Assembly: GCA_963708245.1 (NCBI GenBank)
Contig: OY970201.1
Location: 1,054,001-1,118,000 of the forward strand
DNA: 64,000 nt
Source: CAVYXK01 sp963708245
GTDB taxonomy: Bacteria; Pseudomonadota; Alphaproteobacteria; Acetobacterales; Acetobacteraceae
Direction of reading: 5' to 3'
Shown: positions 35,494-44,078 of the stretch, in pieces
How the letters are laid out: every line of letters begins with the position of its first letter
Numbering within the stretch: position 1 is the stretch's first letter
Made by a program: the position numbers and the translations under genes
The notes under the pieces: generated by a model
Databases searched by the model: none
The model's input: the letters and a program-made list of their open reading frames with translations, nothing else
What the model was told of the DNA's origin: nothing

Positions 35494-36237
35494 TTACGGC
35501 GTGAGCTTCTCAAGAAAGCCAACAACCCGTCGTCGCTGCTCATCCAGATGCTCCGGGCCCTTCCAGTCGCGCAGCATCTCGGCCTTGGGCAGAAGATCGG
35601 CAAGCTCGAGACCGATGACGGCGGGATGCGGTGTGTCGTCACCGGGCAGCACCAGGGCCGGGACGGTACAGGCCCGGGCGAAGTCGCGGCTCACGCTGAA
35701 CACGAACTCGCCGCCCCACATGAGCTGACCGAAGGAACGCATCGCCGCCTCATCCAGATCGGTACGCTCGGCGCGTTGCTCCTTCGTCCATTCAGCGAAG
35801 CTGTCCGGGAAATAGGTCGGGAACTCCGGATGCAGCCCAATCGGATTCTGCAGCACCGCCGTGCTGATCCGCTCGGGCGCGACTTCGCAGAGCTTGAGGC
35901 AGAAGCTTGAACCGATGCATCCGCCGAGCGTGTGACAGCGCTCGATACCGAGATGATCCATCAGCGCGAGCTGGTCGGCGGCGTACGTGTGCCAGCCGTG
36001 ATCGGCCGCGATCGCCCCGCGGGAGTGGCCGGCATTGCGCTGATCCATCGCCACCACGCGATAGGCGGCGGCAAGCACCTGCGTCCAGTCGTTCCAAGCG
36101 CGGGGCGGGCCTCCCGGCGGGGCGTGCCACAACTCGATGCGCGATCGCATGCCGCCGGGGGCGAAGAGCAGCACCGGATACCCTGAGCCGTATTCCTCGA
36201 AATAGATCTCGGCGTCGGCGCGCTTCAGGACAGGCAT
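35494..36237 (-). CDS. alpha/beta hydrolase with Cys at nucleophile position
   Basis: 247 aa. Alpha/beta-hydrolase fold: GSGYPVLLFAPGGMRS oxyanion region, AAAYRVVAMDQRNAGHSRG and PALVLPGDDTPHP before the acid. The nucleophile elbow is HTLGGCIGSSF, so the usual G-x-S-x-G reads G-G-C-I-G, giving Cys instead of Ser. The catalytic His may be in KGPEHLDEQRRR. Dienelactone hydrolases use Cys, but a neighbouring Ser (GSS) could matter. GAGGAG precedes the ATG. Substrate unknown. Confidence 0.82.
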   Translation of the reverse strand: MPVLKRADAEIYFEEYGSGYPVLLFAPGGMRSRIELWHAPPGGPPRAWNDWTQVLAAAYRVVAMDQRNAGHSRGAIAADHGWHTYAADQLALMDHLGIERCHTLGGCIGSSFCLKLCEVAPERISTAVLQNPIGLHPEFPTYFPDSFAEWTKEQRAERTDLDEAAMRSFGQLMWGGEFVFSVSRDFARACTVPALVLPGDDTPHPAVIGLELADLLPKAEMLRDWKGPEHLDEQRRRVVGFLEKLTP

Positions 36238-36281
36238 GGCGGGCTCCTCTAGTTCAGGCTCTCGGGCGCGTTACTCGCTCC

Positions 36282-37487
36282 TTACCTCTCTGCCGGCGCC
36301 TCCTCGAGAGCCGCCACACCGGGAAGGGTTTTGCCCTCCAGCCATTCCAGGAAGGCGCCACCGGCAGTGGACACGTAGCTCAAACGATCGACCACCCCCG
36401 CATGGCGCAGCGCGGCGACGGTATCGCCACCGCCGGCCACGCTGCGCAGTCCGCCGGTCTCGGTTGCCGCCGCAACTGCTTGGGCGAACGCCGTCGTGGC
36501 AGCATCGAAAGGCGGAGTCTCGAAGGCGCCAAGCGGGCCGTTCCAGACCAGTGTTTTCAGCGCCTGCAGCCGGCGGTCCAGCGCCGACACGGTCTGTGGC
36601 CCGACATCCAGGATCATGCTGTCGGCCGGAACAGCGGTGACCGGCACGGTGCGTGTCCGCACGCCCGGTTGCAATGCCGCGGCCACGACTACGTCTTCCG
36701 GCAGCATCACCTCGCACCCGGCAGTTTTGGCGCGATCCAGGATGTCCAGTGCGGTGTCATGCATCTCGGCTTCCTGCAACGACCGGCCCACGGCGTGACC
36801 CTGTGCCGCCAGGAAGGTGTTGGCCATCGCGCCGGCGATCATAAGTACGTCGACATGCCCAACCAGGTTGCCGAGCAGTTCGAGCTTGGTGGAGACCTTC
36901 GCGCCGCCCACCATCGCGGCCACCGTGCGCGCCGGATGCCCGAGTGCGGAATCCAGCGCCTCGAGCTCCGCCTGCATCAGCCGGCCAGCATAGGCGGGAA
37001 GCAGATGCGCCACGCCTTCCGTGCTCGCATGCGCACGATGGGCAGCCGAGAATGCGTCGTTGATGTAGATTTCGGCGAGCTTCGCCAGCTCGGCGGCGAA
37101 GGCCGGATCATTCGCCTCCTCGCCCGGGTGAAAGCGGGTGTTCTCCAGCACCGCCGCGGCACCGCTGCTCAGCACCGAAACTGCCTGCTGCGCTGGAATG
37201 CCGATGCAGTCCTCGGCAAAGCGCACACGCATGCCCAGCACTTCACCCAGCGCCCTCGCGACGGGGGCAAGCGACAGGAAAAGCACGCGCGTGCCCTTCG
37301 GCCGGCCAAAATGACTGCATATGATCAGCTTCGCGCCTTTGCCCGAGAGCTCGCGAATCGTCGGCGTAAGGCGCTCGAGCCGCGAGAGATCGGTGATCTT
37401 GCCGTCATGCACCGGCACGTTCAGATCGGCGCGCATCAGCACGCGCCGGCCGGCGACCTCCACGCCATCAAGCGTCCGGAACGCCAT
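36282..37487 (-). CDS. pgk: phosphoglycerate kinase
   Basis: 401 aa from MAFRTLDGVEVAGRRVLMRA (start 37487). Phosphoglycerate-binding residues in RADLNVPVHDGKITD, HFGRPKGTR and NDAFSAAHRAHAST; ATP-binding VGGAKVSTKL; WNGPLGAFE and GGGDTVAAL near the end. Catalyses the ATP-forming step of glycolysis, or the reverse in the Calvin cycle. It starts 7 bases after the gap stop in the minus-strand tkt-gap-pgk unit. A family-like C-terminal end with STAGGAFLEWLEGKTLPGV is complete. Confidence 0.95.
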   Translation of the reverse strand: MAFRTLDGVEVAGRRVLMRADLNVPVHDGKITDLSRLERLTPTIRELSGKGAKLIICSHFGRPKGTRVLFLSLAPVARALGEVLGMRVRFAEDCIGIPAQQAVSVLSSGAAAVLENTRFHPGEEANDPAFAAELAKLAEIYINDAFSAAHRAHASTEGVAHLLPAYAGRLMQAELEALDSALGHPARTVAAMVGGAKVSTKLELLGNLVGHVDVLMIAGAMANTFLAAQGHAVGRSLQEAEMHDTALDILDRAKTAGCEVMLPEDVVVAAALQPGVRTRTVPVTAVPADSMILDVGPQTVSALDRRLQALKTLVWNGPLGAFETPPFDAATTAFAQAVAAATETGGLRSVAGGGDTVAALRHAGVVDRLSYVSTAGGAFLEWLEGKTLPGVAALEEAPAER

Positions 37488-37494
37488 GCGGGCG

Positions 37495-38508
37495 CTACAG
37501 GCTGCCAAATAGTGCTGCGGTATCCGCCATCCGGTTCGAGAAGCCCCACTCGTTGTCGTACCACCCCATCACGCGGACCATCTCGCCATCGACCACCGCT
37601 GTCTGGGTGGCATCGAAGGTGCAGGACGCCGGGCAGTGGTTGAAGTCGATACTGACCAGCGGCGCGGTGTTGTAGTCGAGGATGCCCTTCAGCTCGGACT
37701 CCGAAGCGCGCTTCATCGCCGCGTTGACCTGCTCTTTGGTCGCCTGGCGCTTCGGGTTCACGTCGAGCGATACCAATGAGACATTGGGCGTGGGGATGCG
37801 GATGGCGGTGCCGTCCAGCTTGCCCCTGAGCTCGGGCAGCACCAGCCCAACCGCGCGCGCCGCGCCGGTAGAGGTGGGAATCGCGGAAACCGCCGCGGCA
37901 CGGGCGCGGTGCAGGTCGCGATGCAGCGTATCCTGCAGGCGCTGGTCGCTGGTGTACGCGTGTATGGTCACCATGTAGCCGCGCAGGATGCCGAAGCTGT
38001 CGTGCAGCACCTTGGCCATCGGGGCCAGGCAGTTGGTGGTGCAGGAGGCATTCGAGATCACCGTCATCTCGCGCGTGACCGTCTTGTGGTTGACGCCATA
38101 GACAATAGTGGCATCGACCCCGTCGGCCGGGGCCGAGACCAGTACCTTGCGCGCACCCGCCTTGAGAAGTTGGGACGCTGCCTCCTTGCTGGTGAAGAGA
38201 CCGGTGCATTCCATCGCGACATCGACGCCCTGGTAGGGCACCTTGGCCGGATCGCGCTCGGCGGCGACTTTGATCGGTCCCCAGACCCTCCCGCCATACC
38301 GCACCGTAATCGTATCGCTGGAGACTTCGAGCTGGCCAGGAAAGCGGCCGTGCACGCTATCGTAAAGGAAGAGGTGCGCATTGGCCCCGGCGCTGCCGAG
38401 ATCGTTGATCGCCACCGGCACGACATCGTCCCGCCCGCTCTCGATCATCGCGCGCAGCACGAGCCGGCCGATGCGTCCAAACCCGTTGATGGCGACCTTG
38501 ACGGACAT
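37495..38508 (-). CDS. gap: glyceraldehyde-3-phosphate dehydrogenase
   Basis: 337 aa starting at MSVKVAINGFGRIGRLVLRA. NAD-binding GFGRIGR at 9-15, catalytic Cys in SNASCTTNCLAP, His in the YTSDQRL region, and the C-terminal WYDNEWGFSNRM. AGGA lies about 10 bases upstream; an earlier in-frame ATG (MQRNHQEM) exists. Central glycolytic enzyme between tkt and pgk, the usual alphaproteobacterial order. A perfect palindrome of the repeat family separates it from tkt. Confidence 0.96.
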   Translation of the reverse strand: MSVKVAINGFGRIGRLVLRAMIESGRDDVVPVAINDLGSAGANAHLFLYDSVHGRFPGQLEVSSDTITVRYGGRVWGPIKVAAERDPAKVPYQGVDVAMECTGLFTSKEAASQLLKAGARKVLVSAPADGVDATIVYGVNHKTVTREMTVISNASCTTNCLAPMAKVLHDSFGILRGYMVTIHAYTSDQRLQDTLHRDLHRARAAAVSAIPTSTGAARAVGLVLPELRGKLDGTAIRIPTPNVSLVSLDVNPKRQATKEQVNAAMKRASESELKGILDYNTAPLVSIDFNHCPASCTFDATQTAVVDGEMVRVMGWYDNEWGFSNRMADTAALFGSL

Positions 38509-38536
38509 TTCCTGGTGGTTCCTCTGCATTGCAACA

Positions 38537-38563
38537 CACCTCTCCCACACAGCGGGAGAGGTG
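38537..38563. repeat. palindromic repeat between tkt and gap
   Basis: Perfect 10-bp arms CACCTCTCCC and GGGAGAGGTG around ACACAGC. It lies in the 63-base gap between the tkt stop and the gap start, so it is transcribed if the genes share an mRNA. Confidence 0.8.
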
Positions 38564-38571
38564 GTTCGTTG

Positions 38572-40608
38572 TTATCTAAGCCGTTTCTTGACGGCCGCGG
38601 CAACTGCTTCCGACGTGATGCCGAACTCTTTGTAAACATCCTGCCACGGCGCGGAGGTACCGAACGTGGTCATCCCGATGAAGCATCCGTCGGGTCCCAG
38701 CCAGTGCTCCCACCCGAACGGCGAGGCGGCCTCGATACCGATCCGTGGCGCGTTGCCCAACACCTGGGCCCGATATGCCTCGTCCTGGGCATCGAACAGC
38801 TCCCAGCACGGCAGCGAGACCACGGCGACCGCGATCCCCTCCTGCGCCAGGGCGGCGCGTGCGTCCATGGCGATGCACACCTCAGTGCCGGTGCCGACCA
38901 CTGTCGCCTGGCGAGGCCCATCCGCCTCGGCAATCACGTAGCCTCCGCGGGCGCAGCGGTTCTCGCCGGCATCGGTGCGGAGCGCCGGCACCGCTTGGCG
39001 GCTGAGCACCAGCAGGCTCGGCCCGTCGGTGCGGCGGATCGCCAGCTCCCAGCACTCGGCGGTCTCCATTGCATCAGCCGGTCGGAATACGTGGATATTC
39101 GGCATCGCCCGCAGGCTGGCGAGATGCTCGACAGGCTGATGCGTCGTGCCGTCCTCACCCAGGCCGATCGAGTCGTGGGTGAGCACGTGGATCACCCGCT
39201 GGCGCATGATGGCGCCGATGCGGATGGCCGGACGCATGTAGTCGGTGAAGACGAAGAACGTGCCAGTGTAGGGGATCAGTCCGCCATGCACCGCCATGCC
39301 GTTGGCGGCGGCGCACATGCCATGTTCGCGGATGCCGAAATGGATGTAGCGGCCACTGTAGCTGCCGGGGCCGACAACTCCCATCGACTTTACGAAGGTG
39401 AGGTTGGAGCCGGTGAGATCGGCCGAGCCCCCGACCAACTCCGGCGTTGCCGGTACCAGTGCCTCCAGCGCCTTCTGGCTCGCCGCGCGGGTGGCGAGCT
39501 TCGGCTTCTGCTCGGCGATCTGCTGCTTCAACACCGCGACCGCCTCGTGCCAATTCTCCGGCAGCTTGCCGGCAATCGCCCGCTCGAACTCCGCGCGCAT
39601 GTTGTGCCGCGCGAGGCGCTTGAGCCAGGCGCGCCGTGCCGCGGCCCCACGCGTGCCAGCTGCCCGCCAGCGCTGTATTAAGTCATCGGGAATGGTGAAG
39701 GGCGGCTCGTGCCAGCCCAGCGCCTCCTTGGCCGCCGCCGCTTCCTTCGTGCCGAGCGCAGCGCCGTGCATCGCGGCGGTGCCCGCCTTGGTCGGCGCGC
39801 CGAAGCCGATGATGGTGCGGCAGACGATCAGGGTCGGCTTCTTGGAGCGCACCGCGAAAGACAACGCCGCTGCCACCTGCACAGGGTCGTGCCCATCCAC
39901 CGCCTTGGTCGCCCAGCCCTCCGCGGCGAAACGCTTCATCGTGTCTTCCGAACGCGCCAGGGCGGTGTCGCCATCGATCGAGATGTGGTTGTCGTCGTAA
40001 AGGAAGGTCAGCTTCTCCAGCCGCAGATGGCCGGCCAACCCGATCGCCTCGTGGCTGATCCCCTCCATCAGGTCGCCGTCCGAGCAGAGCGCCCATGTGC
40101 GGTGGTCGACCAGCGACTTGCCGAACCGCGCGGCCAGCATGCGCTCGGCCAGCGCCATCCCGACCGCGGTGCCGATCCCCTGGCCGAGCGGGCCGGTGGT
40201 CGTCTCGATTCCCGGCGCGTCGCCGTATTCGGGATGGCCCGCGGCGGGGGAATGAAGCTGGCGGAAGCGCTTGATGTCATCCAGCGTCATGCCGTCGACG
40301 CCGGTCAGGTAGAGCAGCGCGTAGAGCAGCATCGACCCGTGCCCGGCCGAGAGCACGAAACGATCGCGGTCGGGCCAGTGCGGATCGGCGGCATCGAATT
40401 TCAGGAAGCGGGTCCAGAGCGCGGTGGCGACGTCCGCCATGCCCATCGGCATGCCAGGGTGACCGGAATTGGCCGCCTCCACCGCGTCGATCGCCAGCGC
40501 GCGAACCGCGTCTGCGAGGCGGCGCGCGGCGGTGACCGGGCGCGCGAGTATCTCGGCCTGCCTGGCGAGCACCCGGGTTTCCGCGTGGAGCTCTGCGACG
40601 TCAGCCAT
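38572..40608 (-). CDS. tkt: transketolase
   Basis: 678 aa; start at MADVAELHAETRVLARQAEI, with AGGGGG 6 bases upstream. The frame continues open to 40785, but the extra residues are unlike transketolase. Thiamine-diphosphate enzyme: NSGHPGMPMGMAD, LSAGHGSMLLYALLYLTG, the Mg/ThDP motif GDGDL-like CSDGDLMEGISHE, and the catalytic pyrimidine-domain Glu in GIREHGMCAAANGMA; phosphate-site SIGLGEDGTTHQPVEHLASL. Two-carbon transfers in the pentose phosphate pathway, feeding gap and pgk encoded next to it. Confidence 0.96.
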   Translation of the reverse strand: MADVAELHAETRVLARQAEILARPVTAARRLADAVRALAIDAVEAANSGHPGMPMGMADVATALWTRFLKFDAADPHWPDRDRFVLSAGHGSMLLYALLYLTGVDGMTLDDIKRFRQLHSPAAGHPEYGDAPGIETTTGPLGQGIGTAVGMALAERMLAARFGKSLVDHRTWALCSDGDLMEGISHEAIGLAGHLRLEKLTFLYDDNHISIDGDTALARSEDTMKRFAAEGWATKAVDGHDPVQVAAALSFAVRSKKPTLIVCRTIIGFGAPTKAGTAAMHGAALGTKEAAAAKEALGWHEPPFTIPDDLIQRWRAAGTRGAAARRAWLKRLARHNMRAEFERAIAGKLPENWHEAVAVLKQQIAEQKPKLATRAASQKALEALVPATPELVGGSADLTGSNLTFVKSMGVVGPGSYSGRYIHFGIREHGMCAAANGMAVHGGLIPYTGTFFVFTDYMRPAIRIGAIMRQRVIHVLTHDSIGLGEDGTTHQPVEHLASLRAMPNIHVFRPADAMETAECWELAIRRTDGPSLLVLSRQAVPALRTDAGENRCARGGYVIAEADGPRQATVVGTGTEVCIAMDARAALAQEGIAVAVVSLPCWELFDAQDEAYRAQVLGNAPRIGIEAASPFGWEHWLGPDGCFIGMTTFGTSAPWQDVYKEFGITSEAVAAAVKKRLR

Positions 40609-41081
40609 GCAAAACCCCCTGGGGCCTGCCTGCGAAAGCCGGGCGTGATAGGCACAGGCTTCCGCCGCGGGCAAGCCTGGGTGGCGAGGGGGTCGGTCAG
40701 GAGTTGGTGCGTCGGGGGTTGGCCGGCTCAGGCTGGCCGACGACAAGCCAGGGTCGGGCGCGGCCGGCCATGATGTTGGAAACATGATCGCGTGACGATC
40801 GCCGGACTGAGGAGAATCAGAAGGGTGGGGCTGCCCGTGGGCCGGCCCGTTACAGCAGTCGTCGGTGGCTAGTTGTCAGTTTTCAGAGGGGACGTAGCTC
40901 GCCCGTTCAGGGTGGGCCGGTGCTGACGAGAGTTTCGGATTGTGGGGGCGGCACAAGCCACAGGGGAAACATCATGCCGGTCTGTCCGGCAATGGGAATG
41001 GGAATTAAGCCGGGGTTGTGAGCGCGACGGCGAACGCGGCCGGGGCTGGCGCCAGATCGCGAGGTTGGTGAGATCGCCGCC
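40609..41081. other. gene-poor region upstream of tkt
   Basis: 473 bases with no gene I can support. It must contain the tkt promoter. A minus-strand frame around 40907-41030 reads a plausible tail (PIPIAGQTGMMFPLWLVPPP) but has no start of its own and could be the remnant of a gene whose other half is the ORF at 41082-41501. Confidence 0.3.
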
Positions 41082-41501
41082 TTAGAGGGCGAGAGCGCGG
41101 CCCAGCTCGTCCCACGACGCCGGATCCATCTGCCCAGGTATGATGCCGAGATCGAGGCAGATATCGACGAGGACAGCGCCGATCGAGCGGCGTCGGACCT
41201 GATTTGCGATTTGCTCGGCGGCGGGCGGGAGGCGCGGATCGTGGGCCGGCGATGGGGCGGCCGGTTTGGCGGCGCGCGGCTTGCGCCGGGAGGGCTGGCG
41301 GATGCGCAGAGGCTGGATGCGCGGCCGTGGGAATCGCGCTTTCGGAGCCTTTCTTCGAGCGCGACGGCGCGGAGCAGGCCGCGCCTGGGAGGCGTTTGCG
41401 TCGAGAGGGTGCCGAACGAGGCAATCCGAACCTCGCCGGCACTGGAACAGCGTGTAGTCATTGATTAAGTAGCGACAGCGCAACAGGCGGTAGGCCCGCA
41501 A
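41082..41501 (-). CDS. hypothetical protein, possibly degraded
   Basis: 139 codons, from a TTG at 41501 because no ATG or GTG is in frame. The N-terminus (RAYRLLRCRYLINDYTLFQ) and the C-terminus (GAVLVDICLDLGIIPGQMDP, then ASWDELGRALAL) look like ordered, protein-like segments, joined by a very basic Arg/Pro/Ala linker. I recognise no domain. After the stop the next codons read GGDLTNLAIWRQ, so the TAA may be a premature stop. A real but decaying gene is as likely as an intact one. Confidence 0.35.
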   Translation of the reverse strand: MRAYRLLRCRYLINDYTLFQCRRGSDCLVRHPLDANASQARPAPRRRARRKAPKARFPRPRIQPLRIRQPSRRKPRAAKPAAPSPAHDPRLPPAAEQIANQVRRRSIGAVLVDICLDLGIIPGQMDPASWDELGRALAL

Positions 41502-41609
41502 TGGGGAGTATCACGATCCACGATCTCGGTGAGCCCCCGAAAGGCGCGCTTACGCGTGCAAGACAGCAAAGCGATGCGGCCCTCCCCCTCGCCAGCAGTC
41601 GAATTTGGA

Positions 41610-41823
41610 TGAGCTGCCAGCCTGGCCGGTGTATTCATTTCGCCAATCAGTGAGGCTGAACTGCGCTACGAACTTCCGTTGATTCCGAGGGCTGCCGCGG
41701 CCCGCAACTCCTCGACCAGGCAAACGGTATGCTTACCGAGGAGTCCGCGGGCCGGCGGTCGCTATGCGCAATGTCACAGATTTCGAAGATTGCGATGTCA
41801 AGGTCATTGATCCCTGGAGCGGC
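41610..41823 (+). pseudogene. FitB-like VapC (PIN toxin) relic
   Basis: One plus-strand frame reads CIHSPISEAELRYELPLIPR, matching the conserved E-A-E-L-R-Y-G-L-x-L-[IL]-P stretch of VapC/FitB PIN toxins. A second frame about 90 bases on reads AVAMRNVTDFEDCDVKVIDP then W, matching the C-terminal T-R-N-V-x-D-F...V-I-N-P-W end of the same family. The middle of the PIN domain (about 60 residues) and the N-terminus are missing and the frame is broken. It lies immediately upstream of the PP2C-kinase operon. Confidence 0.6.
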
Positions 41824-41927
41824 TATTATGGCCAAGATCGCTAGCCTCGTCGGTAAATCACTCGGACAAGAACCGTCGAAACTGTGCCGGTGGCCCTTAA
41901 CTGCCGAATTCCCTCTGCGAGTGGCGC

Positions 41928-43010
41928 ATGAATCTGAACCGCACTGATTTCATCGATGCCCTACACTACCGCTTGTTCTCGTGGTTTGAGCGTGACCCAG
42001 CGCGCCGCCGCGGCTGGCAGGCACCGGCAGAAGGTGCCATTGGCATCGCAACGGACATCGGATCAGAGCGAGAGGAAAATCAAGATCGCGCCGCCATAGC
42101 GAGTTTTTCGAGCCCTGATGGTGCAGCATACCTGCTGGCAATAGTGTGCGACGGCATGGGAGGCATGGCACAGGGAGGCGAGTGTGCATCGTTAGCCATA
42201 AGCGCGTTCATCGTCGGATTCTTGAAGATCCAAACGGCGGCACTCGATGACCGACTTCGCCAAGCGGCGGAACACGCAAACGCTTCGGTACATCGACGTT
42301 TTGGAGGCAAAGGGGGATCGACACTTTCCGCTCTTTGCTTCACCGGTGCTGGGCGCTTCGGGGTGAACGTCGGTGACACCAGAATTTATTGCCGGTTAGG
42401 AGATGGACTCCGCCTACTAACGACAGACGATACGCTTGCGGCGCATCGGCCAAGCGGCCAGGGTGATCCGAACTCCCGATCGCTTCTTCAGTACATCGGC
42501 ATCGGGCCTGACCTCCTCGCACATGTCATCGAAATTCCTTCCGAATGCGAAGTAGTGCTTATCGCAAGTGACGGTGCACATTCGATGCCGGCAGACGCGC
42601 TGCAGTCGCTTGCAATGCACGCCCATTCCGCTTCCGAGTTAACGAGGCGTGTGGTCCAGACGGCGCAGTGGATGGGAAGTCGAGACAACGGGACCGCTGT
42701 CTGCCTGGAAATGACGGGGACGGCCAAATTACCGCAGGTCGAGCGAGCCGTGTGGCTATTAGATCCGGGTGGTGAGTTACACATCTTAAATCCTACGGAT
42801 GGGCGCCTTGGGGCCGGACCCGACCGGGCGCAAGAGAGTGACCTCTCGCAGAGCCCGATCCCGCCGGGCGCTCAGGAGGCCCGCCCTCCCTCAAAGGGAA
42901 ATCGCACTCGCAAAAGGCCCGAGAGAAAATCGGACGATGGACCTGGCCGGCCAACGGTACAGGTCGAGATAACCGAAATTTTGGAGCCGCCAAGCGAGGG
43001 AGAATCCTGA
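41928..43010 (+). CDS. PP2C-family protein phosphatase
   Basis: 360 aa. PPM/PP2C Ser/Thr phosphatase: GIATDIGSEREENQDRAAI (38-56), the metal-binding VCDGMGGMAQGGE (73-85), VNVGDTRIYCR (147-156), ASDGAH (213-218) and RDNGTAV (252-258); all metal Asp positions are present. A 35-residue N-terminal lead and a ~90-residue disordered Pro/Arg/Lys-rich tail flank the domain. No membrane span, so cytoplasmic. It likely dephosphorylates targets of the two downstream kinases or the kinases themselves: its TGA abuts the GTG of the first kinase. Codon use is AT-richer than flanking housekeeping genes. Confidence 0.9.
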   Translation: MNLNRTDFIDALHYRLFSWFERDPARRRGWQAPAEGAIGIATDIGSEREENQDRAAIASFSSPDGAAYLLAIVCDGMGGMAQGGECASLAISAFIVGFLKIQTAALDDRLRQAAEHANASVHRRFGGKGGSTLSALCFTGAGRFGVNVGDTRIYCRLGDGLRLLTTDDTLAAHRPSGQGDPNSRSLLQYIGIGPDLLAHVIEIPSECEVVLIASDGAHSMPADALQSLAMHAHSASELTRRVVQTAQWMGSRDNGTAVCLEMTGTAKLPQVERAVWLLDPGGELHILNPTDGRLGAGPDRAQESDLSQSPIPPGAQEARPPSKGNRTRKRPERKSDDGPGRPTVQVEITEILEPPSEGES

Positions 43011-44078
43011 GTGCCATTCCCTCTGCCGCCGAGATACACGCCGAAGACGTCGATCGGGGCGGGAGGAATGGGTGTTGTTCAGCTGTATCGTGACCAAGCC
43101 CTTGATCGCGATGTAGCCGTGAAGTTCACCAGGCGGCTCGACGACATCAATCGCGTCTACGACGAGTTGCGAGCACTCCAGCAGCTGCGGTCTAACCACG
43201 TTGTGCAGCTCTATGATGTGATCCACAAATCTGCTGCGAGTTTTGAGATTGCGCTCGTACAGGAGTATTTGCCGGGACCCGATCTGGAGGACGTAGGTCC
43301 GCTTGAGGGATCGTGCCTCCTTTTGACTCTATGGCAGATCGCTTCGGGGTTAGCTGATGTACACGCGGCAGGCCTCATACACCGCGACGTCAAACCGAGC
43401 AATATCAGGTATGGTTCCGATAGGTATCTAAAGCTTTTTGATTTTGGCCTGACAAGACCGACCGGAACACGTGCGAGGACGGTGGGGTTCGTCGGAACCG
43501 ATGTATACGCGGCACCTGAGTTGTACACGGTTGGACCCGTCACCTTCGACCGGAAGATAGATGTATACGCGTTTGGCGCGACAGCTTGGCATTTGGCTGT
43601 TGGGGAACACCCAGATTGCCTGGTGCAGCGACCGCCTGTGTTCGATGCCCCCGAAATCGACTTCAGCGTTGCGGCGCCGACCATCCCCGCTCCAATCGGA
43701 TGGCTCTTTCAGCGTTGCCTTCAGACCGACCCCTCCAGACGCCCTGAAGCCGCCGAGTTACGCGATGCCGTAGCCAAGCATCTGCTCCGCGACCGCCATC
43801 GTGCCTTGGCAGTGATGAGAGGACAGGAGCATCGCCTTGACGCGAGCCATCGCGCAATTCGGATTAAGGTGTCGGCCGGAGACGCGATTGATGTCCGCTA
43901 CAACGGACTAGAATTCAGCGTCAGCGCCGTCAGTGGAACCGTCTATATCAACAACATGGCTGCCCGCATCGGTCAGGCTCTACCGGGGTGTTGTGTCATT
44001 GCGCTCGGTACGATAGATCGGCCAAGTGATCGGGTCTACGTAACTTTCGACGTTTCGCAACCAGAGATCACTATATGA
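43011..44078 (+). CDS. eukaryotic-like Ser/Thr protein kinase 1
   Basis: 355 aa from a GTG directly after the PP2C stop, with GGGAGA about 9 bases before. Intact Hanks-type kinase domain to about residue 265: Gly loop SIGAGGMGVVQLY (14-26), K38 in VAVKFTR, HRDVKPSNI (124-132), DFGLTR (144-149), AAPELY (167-172). No transmembrane segment. The C-terminal 85 residues (RIKVSAGDAIDVRYNGLEFS onward) look beta-rich and end in VTFDVSQPEITI; I do not recognise this domain. Its stop overlaps the next kinase start (ATGA), so the three genes are translationally coupled. Confidence 0.9.
   Translation: MPFPLPPRYTPKTSIGAGGMGVVQLYRDQALDRDVAVKFTRRLDDINRVYDELRALQQLRSNHVVQLYDVIHKSAASFEIALVQEYLPGPDLEDVGPLEGSCLLLTLWQIASGLADVHAAGLIHRDVKPSNIRYGSDRYLKLFDFGLTRPTGTRARTVGFVGTDVYAAPELYTVGPVTFDRKIDVYAFGATAWHLAVGEHPDCLVQRPPVFDAPEIDFSVAAPTIPAPIGWLFQRCLQTDPSRRPEAAELRDAVAKHLLRDRHRALAVMRGQEHRLDASHRAIRIKVSAGDAIDVRYNGLEFSVSAVSGTVYINNMAARIGQALPGCCVIALGTIDRPSDRVYVTFDVSQPEITI

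Noticed and set aside
35907..37643. 578-codon plus-strand frame across pgk
   Set aside because: Composition (Arg/His/Gln-rich, no domain) shows it is the antisense shadow of the hydrolase and pgk genes.
41729..41947. 72-codon plus-strand frame before the PP2C gene
   Set aside because: It overlaps the PIN-toxin relic in a frame without homology and runs into the PP2C start; no ribosome site.
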